This document shows, in pieces, positions 20,691 to 32,963 of a stretch of 64,000 nucleotides of DNA (position 1 is its first letter; each line of letters begins with the position of its first letter). The stretch covers positions 29,404,857 through 29,468,856 of the forward strand of contig OX578155.1 in assembly GCA_951213105.1 (NCBI GenBank), read 5' to 3'. The notes beneath the pieces were generated by a model that had not been told where the DNA came from, made no database searches, and worked only from the letters and a program-made list of their open reading frames with translations. This DNA is from Amaurobius ferox (taxonomy: Eukaryota > Arthropoda > Arachnida > Araneae > Amaurobiidae). The position numbers and the translations under genes were made by a program.

Positions 20691-22500
20691 TTTTCAAAAA
20701 TTTAACATTTTAACACATCAAAAAGTTAGACTTTCTTGAGTAAAAAGGACTAAGATCGAGTGTTTACAGTAAATTAAAATTATTGTATCCAACTTGCCCC
20801 AGTGCTATATTACAACGCTGTTACTGCAAAAATTAATTCCATCAGGTATCCCATGGTTCCACACTATCGTGTGTGTCTCCAATGACCAAATTCTTCTTGA
20901 AGACTCCAATATTTTTAGGCGTAACAGTATAATGACCATTTTACATCTAATGTCACAATAAAAATTACTGCTTCTTTGACGTGTAGTTTTAATTAAAGAG
21001 ATTAAATTCTAATCCACCAATATTAAATAAATATTTTTTGACTATTAAAAACTAGGAAAGCTTGATAAATTATTACCGAATTGTATGTAACTTTCAAAAT
21101 ATAGCAGAAAATGCACCAGAGTGTTTTTTTTAATAATGCACATTAAGTAGCAGGATTTTAAACTTAATTCCGATTTTAAAATTGCCCTATGTTGGGCTGT
21201 ATTCCAAAGTGCTTACCTATCCTATTTTAAAATTCAAAAATATTTCTAGCAATCTTTTAAGAACCATTTTTGTTGCTTGTTTTGGCATGACAGTTTTACA
21301 GGACAATAATTGGATTATATTGTATTTTTAGCCCTTTCCAACATAGTTGAAAAGTGTTTATCACTTTGGTCATTCTGTCTGTCTTTCTGTCCGTTAGCAC
21401 TATAACTTTAATAAAAATGACTTTATCGAACTGGCATTTTGGTATGTTGTTGGGACGGTCTGTGGGATGTTTAGGAATGAAAATGAATAATATCAACCAA
21501 TTAGTTTCGGATTGAACCCGAGTTTAAAAATGAAATACATTGAACCCTATGGGACTTAATTTTTCAAACATTTTTTAATCGGAATTAAAATTCACAAATT
21601 GCTTGGACAATTTTCGAAAATATTCAAATTATTCCATAAAATGTGTAAAAAAAATTTCAGCAAAATATGTTAGGTAGATTTTTAGATAAAAATTAAAATA
21701 ATAATTACACCCACATTATATGACGAGATCACGTGGCCCACTTCAAAATAAAATGTGGCGTCCATTTTTTTTCCCCAATGTAAAAATCGTGATTTTTGAA
21801 GTTCTTTTAAATTTATATTTAATGTTGCATCCGTACTAAAACCGCTTTATTTTTGCGTATTTTCTGTGCATCTGTATTCTGTATTCTGCGTCAACGCAAT
21901 TACAATATTTTTTAGTTTAAAGGATCATCAAACTTTGACTATTTCTACAGCGAAGCCTAATTTTAATAGATGCAGAATGTAAACAATTGATTGTAAGATG
22001 AGTTGTATAAGAATGCCTGAATTTTTTTCACTCAAAATTATTTAGTTCTGGAGTCTGAAATATAAGTGATATGAATGAAATACTTATTGATTTTACATAG
22101 AGAAGCGCAGACGATTTATAAAATTAAATGATTTGTCATAGTTGCAATAATTTCGAAGAACTAATTTAACATGAGCTAAGCTTTAGTTTCTAAAATAATG
22201 AAATATTATAATTGTGACGTAATATTATTATACTTGACGTCATTTGAATAAAGTTCACTTTGTACAACTAACATTGTCTTTTTCGATGACGTTGTAAGAT
22301 CAATTTTGTCGAATTAAATTTTTGAAGCAGCTTAAAATGTAAATAAAATTGCATTTCAGTTGGAAAGTGTTTCATAATCAATGCTTTAAGCATAATTCAT
22401 CTTTGTCAATTTTTAACGAATGTAATTTGCTTGGGAATTTCCTGAATTCGGACAAATAAAATCGAATTTCTTACTTTGTTTCATCAGCAAGTTATAAATT
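20691..22500. other. Unassigned AT-rich DNA with two repeat traces
   Basis: 21375-21450 carries the HLE-style signature (TCTGTCTGTCTTTCTGTCCG then a GAACTGGCATTTTGGTATG block) without element ends. 22346-22430 matches 36977-37060 (AAATTGCATT.CAGTTGGAAA, GTTTCATAATCAATGCTTTA). No gene seen. Confidence 0.55.
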
Positions 22501-22502
22501 TA

Positions 22503-22560
22503 AAAAATCCGATATTGGCAGTACATGACTTTCCCTGCATAATGCAAACTTACTTCTTTC
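22503..22560 (+). mobile_element. HLE 5' terminal fragment
   Basis: ATCCGATATTGGCAGTACAT and GACTTTCCCTGCATAATGC form a degenerate HLE start not followed by a recognisable body. Confidence 0.55.
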
Positions 22561-22791
22561 GAAGCAAAATAATAATGGGTAAGTTACATGGAACAGTGTT
22601 TTTAATGTTGCAATGTACGCTCAGATTTGGCACTTTTCTGTGTAACAATATGTAAAAATATTTCGAAGTTCTGAATTAACTTATCGAACTGGATAATTGG
22701 AAATATCAAAATATATAATATTAATAATAATATTAAATAATAAATAATATTGGAAATATCTGCTGAGCAATCGAATCTATATATTAAAAAA

Positions 22792-24033
22792 ATCTGATGT
22801 GAGCAACACATGACTTTCCTTATATAATGTAATGAATTTACTACATTTACAGTAAAAACAATAGGTTTTTCTTATAGTAGATACTAATATTCTTTCCAAG
22901 ATATTGAATTTTCGACAATTAGTCGTCATTTTCATTGATTTAGCGTCATTTTTATCCATTTGGCGAGATTTTCGTTAATTTGGCAACATTTCGAAAAGTC
23001 GCCAAGTTGGCGACATTCCGCCAAATTCGTCGCCAAAATATCGCCAAGCGTTATGGACGAAGAAATAAGTTGTTCTTACAGCAGATAAATGACTATTGGC
23101 GTTTAAATACAAAAGTATTACTCAAAGTATCTTTTTTCTTGAATGGAACGAGCTAGATCCACGAGAATGATGTCACCCAATTTATCGCATGGTATAACAT
23201 ATGAAAAGTGAACATGTTTCTCAATAAGAAATATTGTTTTTTTTCATTTTATATGACTTTTTGATAATTTTTTTTGAAAAATGTGCAATATCTCGAGAAC
23301 TGTTCATGTTAGCGTTCTAAAATTTATATCAATCGTTTCCTAATGAAAAATTACATAAGAAATGTCTATTTGCGTAACTTTATTAGTGGTTTTGATTTTT
23401 TGACGATTTTTTCAAAATATTAGTCGAAAATTAAGGGGGGTTCTGAACATTCGATTACGTATAAAAAAAATAGGCTACCAGTGTTTATGGATTATGATTT
23501 TTGTACCAAATTTGGTTCGAATCGGTCCATTCGTTCGTCAGTTATCGTCTCCACAGACTCACTGACACACACACACACATACTTTCACACACACACACAC
23601 ACACAGACATCACTTCAAAAATGTTTGATTCGTGATCAGGGATGCTTGAAACGTGCTTTCCCGTCGAAAACCAGTGTTTATGGATTCACACATACTTTGA
23701 CACACACATACTTTCACACACACACACACACACACACAGACAGACATCACTTCAAAATCAGTGTTTATGGCTTCCAGTGTTTATGGATTATGATTTTTGT
23801 ACCAAATTTGGTTCGAATCGGTCCATTCGTTCGTCAGTAATCGTCTCCACAGACTCACTGATACACACACACATACTTTCACACACACACACACACACAC
23901 ACAGACATCACTTCAAAAATGTTTGATTCGTGATCAGGGATGCTTGAAACGTGCTCTCCCGTCGAAAACTCGAATTCGAATTTTCGACCCCATCACAATT
24001 CTTTTCTTATACATTATGTATATAAGAAAAGTA
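22792..24033 (+). mobile_element. HLE family B, expanded copy (1.24 kb)
   Basis: Starts ATCTGATGTGAGCAACACAT then GACTTTCCTTATATAATG and ends with the hairpin CATTATGTATATAAGAAAAGTA. The microsatellite-bearing segment (CCAGTGTTTATGGATTATGA to GTGATCAGGGATGCTTGAAA) is repeated, so the copy is about 320 bp longer than 57861-58799. Open frames rich in TH/HT dipeptides come from the (CACA)n tract. Confidence 0.9.
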
Positions 24034-24039
24034 ATATGT

Positions 24040-24435
24040 TAATTATTAATTCATCCATTTGGCGCCATTTATGTAAACTTGGTGTCATTTCTGCCAATTC
24101 TGCGACATTTTCGTTAGTTTGGCACCATTTTTAAAAAATCGACAAGATGGTGATATTTAGCCAAATTAATCGACAAGGTAGCCAAATTTATCACCACGTG
24201 TTACTTATTAACAATAATAGGAGCAAAAAGGTGCAATGTATTTTGAAAAACCCTTCATATCGTCACCCCAAATTTGAATTTTCGAAATTTCGTAAGTCAT
24301 TTTCGTAACTTTAGCTTCATTTTTGCCAACTTGGCGAGATTTTCATCGATTTGACACTGTTGTCCGTCGCAATGAAAGATGTGAAGTTCATACTTGTATT
24401 ATATGTAGGAAAAGTCTAGTACTGCTGACGTTAGA
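24040..24435. mobile_element. Decayed HLE remnants
   Basis: 24055-24180 holds TTTGGCGCCATTTATG-like units in forward order. 24290-24432 holds TTGGCGAGATTTTCATCG and a worn terminus AGGAAAAGTCTAGTACTGCT. No intact end remains. Confidence 0.5.
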
Positions 24436-24792
24436 TTTTCTTTTACTTGTATTAAAAAATGAAATTTGTAAACGATTGTGAAACAATCTCTGTAAAAATG
24501 AAAAATAAAATTAAATAAAATGTATATCGTTGGATAACTGAGAAGGAAGAATTCCGTTAACTATCTGCAAACTATATTTCTGGGGAGATAGGATTCACCC
24601 AATGAATATATATACTTGTGAATTTTGTACCCTAATATTCTTCTCATCCCCCTTTACCATTGTAGTGATATGTTACCTTCTATCTTTATCCTTAGTCTTG
24701 GTCTATAGTTACTCATTTGTAACAGGTATGCTAGTGATGGGTTTTTTTCTACATACAGTAGTTTATGCGTAATTTTCGATTAAATTCTTTCA

Positions 24793-24796
<4 letters not shown>

Positions 24797-24832
<36 letters not shown>

Positions 24833-25135
24833 TTCAGAATTATTATGAAATAAAATTTAATTGAGTATTGTATGTTTCTGTACTGTAATGTACTCATTTT
24901 GTACTGTACTTTTAATAATTTTCTAAACTCTATTAGATTTTGTTCTGTATTGTATTCTATTCTGCACTATATGGATTTAGTGTTATACTTTTAGTACTTT
25001 TCTATACTGTATTTTGTTCTGTATTGTATGCTGGATTGCACTGTATGGATTTAGTGCTGTACTTTTAGTACTTTTCTATACTGTATTTTGTTCTATATTG
25101 TATTCTGTACTATACTGCTCTGTGCTTATTGTACT
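24797..25135. repeat. (TA)n microsatellite and 74-bp tandem repeat
   Basis: (TA)n at 24797-24830. Then a T-rich unit with ATGGATTTAGTG and CTTTTAGTACTTTTCTATAC repeats with a period of 74 (24971, 25045) over about 2.5 units. Confidence 0.8.
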
Positions 25136-25451
25136 TTTTATTATAGGTAAGTGGACGGATTTTTGGATTTATATATGTATTTTTGGAGTAAGTTATTTCT
25201 ATTCATATGTCTATTCATCATCAACTTTGTATAGAAAATATTGTATTGTACACACCAAATTCTGGTATATGGCTGAACCCTCATATAAAAAGTCAATTAC
25301 TTTGCTAGACATTTTGTCCCTGGGGCGAAACAATGTTGTTAACCCCCCCCCCCCCCCCCCATCCACTGTATGTTTATTGTATTCTTTAAATTTCACCCTA
25401 ACAGCATTTTTTTCACAGTGACTTAAGATTTACGTCACACTGTGACTTTGG
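25136..25451. other. Unassigned DNA with a long poly-C run
   Basis: About 17-20 consecutive C at 25341-25360. No gene seen. The frame crossing the run is not convincing. Confidence 0.5.
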
Positions 25452-26273
25452 GACGTTTTTTCGACAATTAGTCGTCATTTTCATTGATTTAGCGTCATTT
25501 TTATCCATTTGGCGAGATTTTCGTTAATTTGGCAACATTTCAAATAGTCGCCAAGTTGGCGACATTCCGCTAAATTTGTCGCCAAAATCTCGCCAAGCGT
25601 TATGGATGAAGAAATAAGTTATTCTTACAGCAGATAAACGACTATTGGCGTTCAAATACAAAAGTATTACTTAAAGTATCTTTTTTCATGAATGGAACGA
25701 GCTAGATCCACGAGAATGATGTCACCCAATTTATCGCATGGTATTACCTATGAAAAGTGAAGATGTTTCTCAATAGGAAATATTTTTATTTTATGACTTT
25801 TTGATAATTTTTTTGAAAAATTGTACAATATCTCGAGAACGGTTCATGTTAGCGTTCTAAAATTTATGTCAATCGTTTTCTAATGAAAAATTACACAAGA
25901 AATGTCTTATTTGCGTAACTTTATTAGTGGTTTTGATTTTTTTGACGATTTTTTCAAAATTTCATTCGAAAATTTAGGGGGGGGGGTTCTGGACATTCGA
26001 TTGCGTATAAAAACAATAGGCTTCCAGTGTTTACGGATTGTGATTTTTGTACCGAATATTCGAATCGGTCCATTCGTTCGTCAATTATCGTCTCCACAGA
26101 CTCACTGACACACACACACACACATACACACACACACACACACAGACATCACTTCAAAAATGTTTGATTCGTGATCAGGGATGCTTGAAACGTGCTCTCC
26201 CGTCGAAAACTCAATTCGAATTTTCGACCCCGTCACAATACTTTCCTTATACATTATGCATATAAGGAAAGTA
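25452..26273 (+). mobile_element. HLE family B, 5'-truncated copy
   Basis: The TCTGATG end is missing. The body starts at TTTTCGACAATTAGTCGTCA and runs to the hairpin CATTATGCATATAAGGAAAGTA. The G-run after AATTTA is expanded to about 10 at 25977-25986. Confidence 0.88.
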
Positions 26274-26905
26274 ATAAGTAAGCATATTATGTTTCGAAAA
26301 TCATCCTTCTTCAGTGCAACAAGCCGGGACCTAAAACATCCTGAACGAAGCCAGTCAAACTGAAAATGGCTAAACGATAGAGCTTGGCCACCTGCGTAGT
26401 AAAATGCGCAGAAACGTAAGGGTAAAAGGGTATTATTTTTACCATAGCTGGGCATGGTAAACGGACGATGATGGCAAATAAAAATTGAAACTGAACCCAT
26501 TAAACATCGAAATTTATCTTTGTGTTGAAAATAAGTTATTTAGAATACTAACAACATATATTTAAAGATTTATTTGCTAAAGTGCACAGTAAGTGATTTT
26601 AAGTGAATATATATACACTGCTACTCCTTTTTACCGTAGTCACTAGCTAACGTTTTGAAGATGTATAATTTACTAGAAAGTTCTGCAGTGTATATGTGAG
26701 GGAGAGAGAAGGGATAGGTACATAACGAAATTTCTTTAAAAAAAATAAAATAAATAAATAAAAATAAAACTCGTGTACATATTTTATTAAAAATGAATAA
26801 TTTATTTTCCGGTAAATTGAAAATATCCATCAAAGAAGATACATTTAGATATATTCTACTAAAATTAGAGGTCAAGCGATTGTAAATTTCTAAAGTAGTC
26901 GTTTT
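26274..26905. other. Unassigned AT-rich DNA
   Basis: No shared repeat, ORF or RNA gene recognised. Confidence 0.5.
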
Positions 26906-27835
26906 TACTTTCCCTGCAATACATGGTAATGTATAGGGAAAGTATTGGAATCAGGTCGAAAATCGCAACTCGAGTTTTCGACGGATCTATACGTTTCGAG
27001 ATCTCTAGAATACGAAAAAACTATTTTTAGCGTGACGTCTGTGTGTGTGTCTGTGCAATGTATGTATCCAATCTAACTCAAAAACAAATGGACCGAATTT
27101 CATAAAATTTGGTAGGTAAGTCACTTGGATGTGGCCTTGGTGCTGATTAGTTTTTGATACGATTCGTAAAAACAGAACCCGCCTTTTTTGCGAAATGGTC
27201 CGTAAATATTTCATTTATCCGCTGTAGCTCAAATACTAATTGACCAAATTTCACAATATTTGGTAGATAAATTACTTGTAGGATACTCTGGTGCTGATTA
27301 GAATTTGGTACGATTCGGGAAAAAAGAACCCGCCTTTTTTACGAAATGCTGCGCAAAAATTTCATGTATCCTCCCTAGCTAAAATACTAATTGACCAAAT
27401 TTCACAAAATTTAGTAGATAAGTTGCTTGTGGGGTACTTTGGTGCTGATTCGATTTTGGTACGATTCGGAAAAGAACAACCTGCCTTTTTTTACGAAATA
27501 GCCCGCCAAAATCTAAAAAAAAAGGACTAAGTAGTGTATGCTCAAATGTATCAAATAAATTCTTGTTTTATACGCAATTTTTGAAGTGGAAAATAATATA
27601 ACACGCTCCATTATACTCTAGGACTAACCTTCCTTAAGATATTTGAGATTTCTTGCATTTTTGTTACGCCGGTTTCGGAAAAATGTCCAATTACCAAATA
27701 AAAACAAAAATTGAATTAAAAATGCAAATTTACTGTTATTTGGTTCAATTAAAGTCAATCTAATGAATTATTAAAGAAATAAAGAAAATATGAATTTGAG
27801 TCTGCAGGGAAAGTCATGTGCTGTCCACATCAGAT
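26906..27835 (-). mobile_element. HLE family A copy with an extra internal block (930 bp)
   Basis: Begins TACTTTCCCTGCAATACATGG and ends GTGCTGTCCACATCAGAT. The block 'ACTAATTGACCAAATTTCAC' plus 'GATTCGG..AAAAGAACCCG' occurs three times instead of two, which accounts for the extra length. The block itself behaves as an internal ~170-bp tandem unit. Confidence 0.9.
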
Positions 27836-27921
27836 TTTTTAATAGAGAAATAATGAAAATTTTCGTACTGCTAAGCATACTCGTGGGCTGCTGTGGAAGC
27901 GTAAGGGCGAAATTCTCCATG

Positions 27922-27950
27922 TGACGTCACGTGCGCATGCTCTATATAGT
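27922..27950 (+). promoter_or_regulatory. Promoter-like cluster: CRE, E-box/NRF1-like site, TATA
   Basis: TGACGTCA (27922-27929) overlaps a CACGTG, is followed by GTGCGCATGC, then TATATAG about 15 bases on. The combination resembles a small pol II promoter, but no transcript or gene is visible downstream, and such motifs can arise by chance. Confidence 0.25.
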
Positions 27951-28026
27951 TGCACCACCTAGTGCACCACTGATGAAAAGGGAGTAAAACGAAAAAATAC
28001 CAGAAAAAGTTTATATTTCCTTTTAT

Positions 28027-28950
28027 TACTTTCCTTATATACATATATAAGGAAAGTATTGTGATGGGGTCGAAAATTCGAAATCGAGTTTTCGACGGGA
28101 GAGCACGTTTCAAGCATCCCTGATCACGAATCAAACATTTTTGAAGTGATGTCTGTGTGTGTGTGTGAAAGTATGTGTGTGTCAGTGAGTCTGTGGAGAC
28201 GATAACTGACTAACGAATGGACCGATTCAAACCAAATTTGGTACAAAAATCACAATCCGTAAACACTGGAAGCCTATTGTCTTTATACGTAATCGAATGT
28301 TCAGAACCCCCCTAAATTTTGGAATAAAATTTTGGAAAAATCGTCAAAAAATCAAAACCACTAATAAAGTTACGCAAATAGACATTTCTTATGTAATTTT
28401 TCATTAGAAAACGATTGACATAAATTTTAGAACGCTAACATGAACCGTTCTCCAGATATTGCACATTAAAAAAAAAAATTATGAAAAAGTCATATAAAAT
28501 GAAAAATAATATTTCCTATTGAGAAACATATTCACTTTTCATATGTAATACCATGCGATAAATTGGGCGACATCATTCTCGTAGATCTAGCTCGTTCCAT
28601 TCATGAAAAAAGATACTTTGATTAATACTATTGTATTTGATTGCCAATAGTCATTTTTCTGCTGTAAAAACAACTTATTTCTTCGTCCATAACGCTTGGC
28701 GAAATTTTGGCGACGAATTTGCCGGAATGTCGCCAACTTGGCGACATTTTGAAATGTTGCCAAATTAACGAAAATCTCGCCAAATGTATAAAAATGACGC
28801 TAAATCAATGAAAATGACGACTCATTGTCGAAAATTCAATATCTTGGGAAGAATATTAGTATCTACTATAAGAAAAACCTATTTTTTTACTGTAAAAGTA
28901 GTAAATTCATTACATTATATAAGGAAAGTCATGTGTTGCCCACATCAGAT
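28027..28950 (-). mobile_element. HLE family B, full-length copy
   Basis: Hairpin TACTTTCCTTATATACATAT...AAGGAAAGTA at left and GTGTTGCCCACATCAGAT at right. Contains the TG microsatellite, the block GAACCGTTCTCCAGATATTG and the cluster of TTGGCGA/TCGCCAA motifs at 28697-28785. Confidence 0.93.
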
Positions 28951-29895
28951 TTTTTTTCCTTGTCGTACTTACTTTTCATCACAATAGGTGGCGCTACTGT
29001 ATTCTGTTCAGTCGTTTAGCAATATTCTGTTTGACCATCTCGGGCGTTTTAGTCCAAGTTTATTGCACTAAAAAAATAAGTCCAATAATTTTCGAAACGT
29101 TTGTATGTTTACTAATCTTTATTTCCGCTGCAATTTATGTTGCTATCTATCTTGTTCATTATTTTAAAACCTTGACTCATATAATAATCATTACATAGAA
29201 TTATTTCTTTAAATGCGTATTATCAGTGTATAGCACGGCATTTGAATCAAAACTGGGATTTTAATGACCAATACAAGAATTAGTCGAACCAAGTTTAGCT
29301 TTAAAACGTTTTGAGTGACTTATAAATAAGAATATAATTTAAAGACAGTTCTAAATTGACGTGAAATGCCTTTCAAAAAGCAATTCTTCTTTTCTTAAAT
29401 GCAAAGTGTTTTCTTATATCGTTCCTCGTTTACCTTGAAACTTCATTCACTTCTCGCGGTAAATAATAGCTTGATTTTCTTTATTTTTACATTTCTTCTC
29501 TAATTGCACAGGTGTAGAAATTTTTCGAACATGACGAAGTTTATCCTCTTCTAGTCATACAGTGAATTGTCATTTCTGTGGAATGGTTTTGCTGCACTGA
29601 GCAGAAAAGTTTCTTTGAAACGAAAAGGCTCAGATTTATGCAGAATTGTGCCAAAATTCGAAGTAGTTTCCACAGTAGGTGGCGCAATCGGTATAGGATT
29701 TTGAAGGAGATATTTTAAAGAATAACTTTTTAGCGAAGAATTAATTAAATCTCCGATCTCCAGCTGACCAATTGACGTTTTACCCATTGAGCTACTGAGA
29801 CAATTAAGTAATAAAGCACGTTCCTTTGCGCATAGTCAATAATGAATTGGATCACAAAATAAAATGCAGATTAAAAGACAAGTCAGCTTATGTAC
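28951..29895. other. Unassigned DNA
   Basis: A 78-residue minus-strand frame (29551-29787, MGKTSIGQLEIGDLINSS..) lacks a recognisable domain, and nothing around it supports a gene. No shared repeat seen. Confidence 0.45.
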
Positions 29896-30405
29896 CATGG
29901 AGTTAGAAAAAAGGAGATAAAATTCCTATGGATGAAACTCTTGAAAATGCCATAATGGTTTGATAATTATATCTAGGTGTTGCTAGTGTTCGTAAAGTAG
30001 CCGCTACTATTAGTTAACATAATAGAAAGGCGTAGTATTTAGTATATGCACTTTTGATTATTTTTAAATTAATTGTTCCCTAATTATGAGTATAATTAAC
30101 CAGTATTTTTTAAGAGCTGTACGATAGAGTACAGAATATAAGAAGATAAAAATAAATTGAATGGTAAAATAATTTTGAATACGTAAGAATATTCTTTATT
30201 TTTTCAGTTCTACTTTGCATTGCGCTCATAATTTATTTTTACAAAATTGACCTTTTCCATAAATATTTTAGGCCTTTGCCTTTCGCCATAGAAATGCAGG
30301 GCTTCTTATCTTAACCCAGCGCCATCTGAATTATTGTCTCAAACGATATTGGCGTTTTCTTAATATGAAGTTTCAACTCCTTACGTTACCTCCATGCGAG
30401 TAAGC
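29896..30405 (+). repeat. Family I repeat
   Basis: Begins CCATGGAGTTAG and ends TTACCTCCATG, carrying ACTCTTGAAAATGCCATAAT, CATAATAGAAAGGCGTAGTA and CCCAGCGCCATCTGAATTAT. One of the better preserved copies. Confidence 0.88.
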
Positions 30406-30430
30406 GCTTATGTACAGCCGCAGAAAAAAA

Positions 30431-31198
30431 ATCTGATGTGGGCAGCACATGACTTTCCCTGCAGACTTATATCCACATTCTCTTTATTTTAATTTAATTT
30501 ATTTCACTTTTAATTCAATTTTCTTTCTCATTCGGTAACCGGACTTATTTTCAAAGGTGGAGTAGAGAAAATACGAAAAACTAAAATATCTCGAGAACGG
30601 CTAGTCCTAGTGTAACGGGGTTGGTCTTATTCTTTTCGTCGTTAAAAAATACGTATTAAACGAGCATTTATTGGATATATTTGAGTATACCTAGTTCTTT
30701 AGTTTAGATTTTTGCGGGCCATTTTGCAAAAAAAGACAGGTTATTTTTTTCCGAATCGAACCAAAATCTAATCAGCACCAGAGTAACCCACAAGTGACTC
30801 ATCTACCGAATTTTGTGAAATTCGGTTCATTAGTTTTTCAGTTAGAGTGGATACAAGCTTTTGCGGGCCATTTCGCAAAAAAAAAGGCGGGTTCTTTTAT
30901 CCCGAATTGTACCCAAAACTAATCAGCACCAGACTCGCTCACAAGTGACTTACCTACCAAATTTTGTGAATTTCAGTCCATTAGTTTTTTAGTTAGAGTG
31001 GATACAAAATCTGCACAGACAGAGAGACACACAGACAGACAGAGAGACACACAGACACACACACAGACGTCACGCTAAAAATGGTTTTTCGTATTCTAGA
31101 GGTCTTGAAACGTGTAGATCCGTCGAAAACTCGAGTTGCGAGTTTCGACATGATTCCAATACTTTCCCTATACATTACCATGTATTGCAGGAAAAATA
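30431..31198 (+). mobile_element. HLE family A, full-length copy
   Basis: Starts ATCTGATGTGGGCAGCACAT and ends with the hairpin ATTACCATGTATTGCAGGAA. One arm of a separate inverted repeat begins at its last base. Confidence 0.92.
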
Positions 31199-31376
31199 GA
31201 AACGCCCCACCCTCTGTTAATCGAACATCGTTCATCGTAGAGAAAATTGAATGTTTCCATTCGATAAGGAATAACATCCTCTACAAATTAATGTGCGTAA
31301 AATTTGCATAAGGGGCCGTCTTCATATCTAAACGCGCACGAACTTTGAAATTTCAAACGGCAACACCCAATTTTGA
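31199..31376 (+). repeat. ~180-bp inverted repeat, left arm
   Basis: CATCGTTCATCGTAGAGAAA, TAACATCCTCTACAAATTAA and GCATAAGGGGCCGTCTTCAT are the reverse complement of 36465-36645. The two arms are about 5.1 kb apart and enclose the minisatellite and the HLE tandem array. Confidence 0.88.
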
Positions 31377-31612
31377 CGTTACCCACAAGTTCTAGACCCC
31401 CAAATTAATCCAAATTCAAATTTTCACGACGTTTCTATCTTTATATCCGAAGATATTCAATATTCCGGAATGTGCAATTTTCGGGGATCAGCTCCATATT
31501 GAAAACCGCAATTGGAAGGGCGATGTTTCGTTGATTGACCACAACACTGTTGCAATAATTGTGTCTTTGGTCGTCTCGTCAAGTTGCCGAGGCATCCTCG
31601 CGTCAAGTACCG

Positions 31613-32413
31613 AAGCATACGCACAATATATAGTCGAAGAATACACACAATATATAGTCGAAGCATACGCACAATATATAGTCGAAGCATACGCACAATA
31701 TATAGTCGAAGAATACGCACAATATATAGTCGAAGCATACGCACAATATATAGTCGAAGCATACGCACAATATATAGTCGAAGAATACGCACAATATATA
31801 GTCGAAGCATACGCACAATATATAGTCGAAGCATACGCACAATATATAGTCGAAGCATACGCACAATATATAGTCGAAGAATACGCACAATATATAGTCG
31901 AAGCATACGCACAATATATAGTCGAAGAATACGCACAATATATAGTCGAAGCATACGCACAATATATAGTCGAAGAATACGCACAATATATAGTCGAAGC
32001 ATACGCACAATATATAGTCGAAGAATACGCACAATATATAGTCGAAGCATACGCACAATATATAGTCGAAGAATACGCACAATATATAGTCGAAGCATAC
32101 GCACAATATATAGTCGAAGAATACGCACAATATATAGTCGAAGCATACGCACAATATATAGTCGAAGAATACGCACAATATATAGTCGAAGCATACGCAC
32201 AATATATAGTCGAAGAATACGCACAATATATAGTCGAAGCATACGCACAATATATAGTCGAAGCATAGGCACAATATATAGTCGAAGAATACGCACAATA
32301 TATAGTCGAAGCATACGCACAATATATAGTCGAAGAATACGCACAATATATAGTCGAAGCATACGCACAATATATAGTCGAAGCATACGCACAATATATA
32401 GTCGAAGCATACG
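31613..32413. repeat. 24-bp minisatellite, about 33 units
   Basis: The unit is GCATACGCACAATATATAGT plus CGAA. Two variants, GCATACG and GAATACG, alternate through most of the array in a 48-bp pattern. Near-perfect homogeneity points to recent expansion. Because 24 is divisible by three, four long reading frames stay open (for example an AYAQYIVE octapeptide on + and FDYILCVC on -). The competing frames on both strands argue against a protein. Confidence 0.97.
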
Positions 32414-32963
32414 CATTTATAACAAACCCGACTTTCAAACATATATACCGCAGTAAAACTTTAAATAGGAATGTTATTAGGTGTGATAACTCTGCTATGT
32501 AATACAGCTAAATAAGCGAAAATAAATTGAGAATAAAAGTATAGAATCATTTTACCTTTCAATAAGGTGTTCTTAGGTTGTTGTAATAACTATCATACTA
32601 AACCGCAATTACGCAAATTCGTCTTTTGATGCAAAGCTACGTGCTATGGTGTTTAGTATCACGTAGTTTTATAATTTGTTATTGTTTTATATAAATAGTT
32701 TTTATTATAAATTATCGCATTTTATGGGCGATTTCAACTCGCAGTAGCTCGGTAACTCTTAGACAGTAACATACGTAGATCCCATTTATAACAATACAAG
32801 AGTTTTCACCCTTCAATACAGTAGCAGAATTGCGTTGATTAGTTTGCATCTATACAACACTGTTTATACAAAGTTTTTATTAAAATTGGATAAAAATAAA
32901 TCCCCATTTTCTTAAATAAAGATTAACTTACAATTAATATAACTTTTTCAAATTAGTCATTTT
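32414..32963. other. Unassigned AT-rich DNA
   Basis: No repeat, ORF or RNA gene recognised. Confidence 0.5.

Noticed and set aside
22792..24033. HLEs as TIR (cut-and-paste) transposons because ACTTTCC and GGAAAGT are inverted
   Set aside because: The inverted motif is subterminal at the 5' end (about 20 bases in), no target duplication is visible, and tandem head-to-tail copies are common. The TIR reading is kept only as an alternative.
23481..24042. ORFs rich in THTHTH
   Set aside because: Translation of the (CACA)n microsatellite of HLE B. The same frames recur in other copies.
25014..25421. 135-residue ORF with apparent membrane segments
   Set aside because: T-rich tandem repeat translated into Phe/Leu/Tyr-rich sequence, followed by proline from a poly-C run.
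29551..29787. 78-residue minus-strand ORF as a small gene
   Set aside because: No domain recognised. Its length is within chance for this composition and no splice or promoter context was found.
31613..32413. CRISPR-like array
   Set aside because: Units are contiguous 24-mers without unique spacers, in eukaryotic DNA.
31457..32456. Four reading frames of 245-319 codons on both strands
   Set aside because: They are translations of a 24-bp minisatellite. The period keeps every frame open, and no flanking exon or domain supports a protein.
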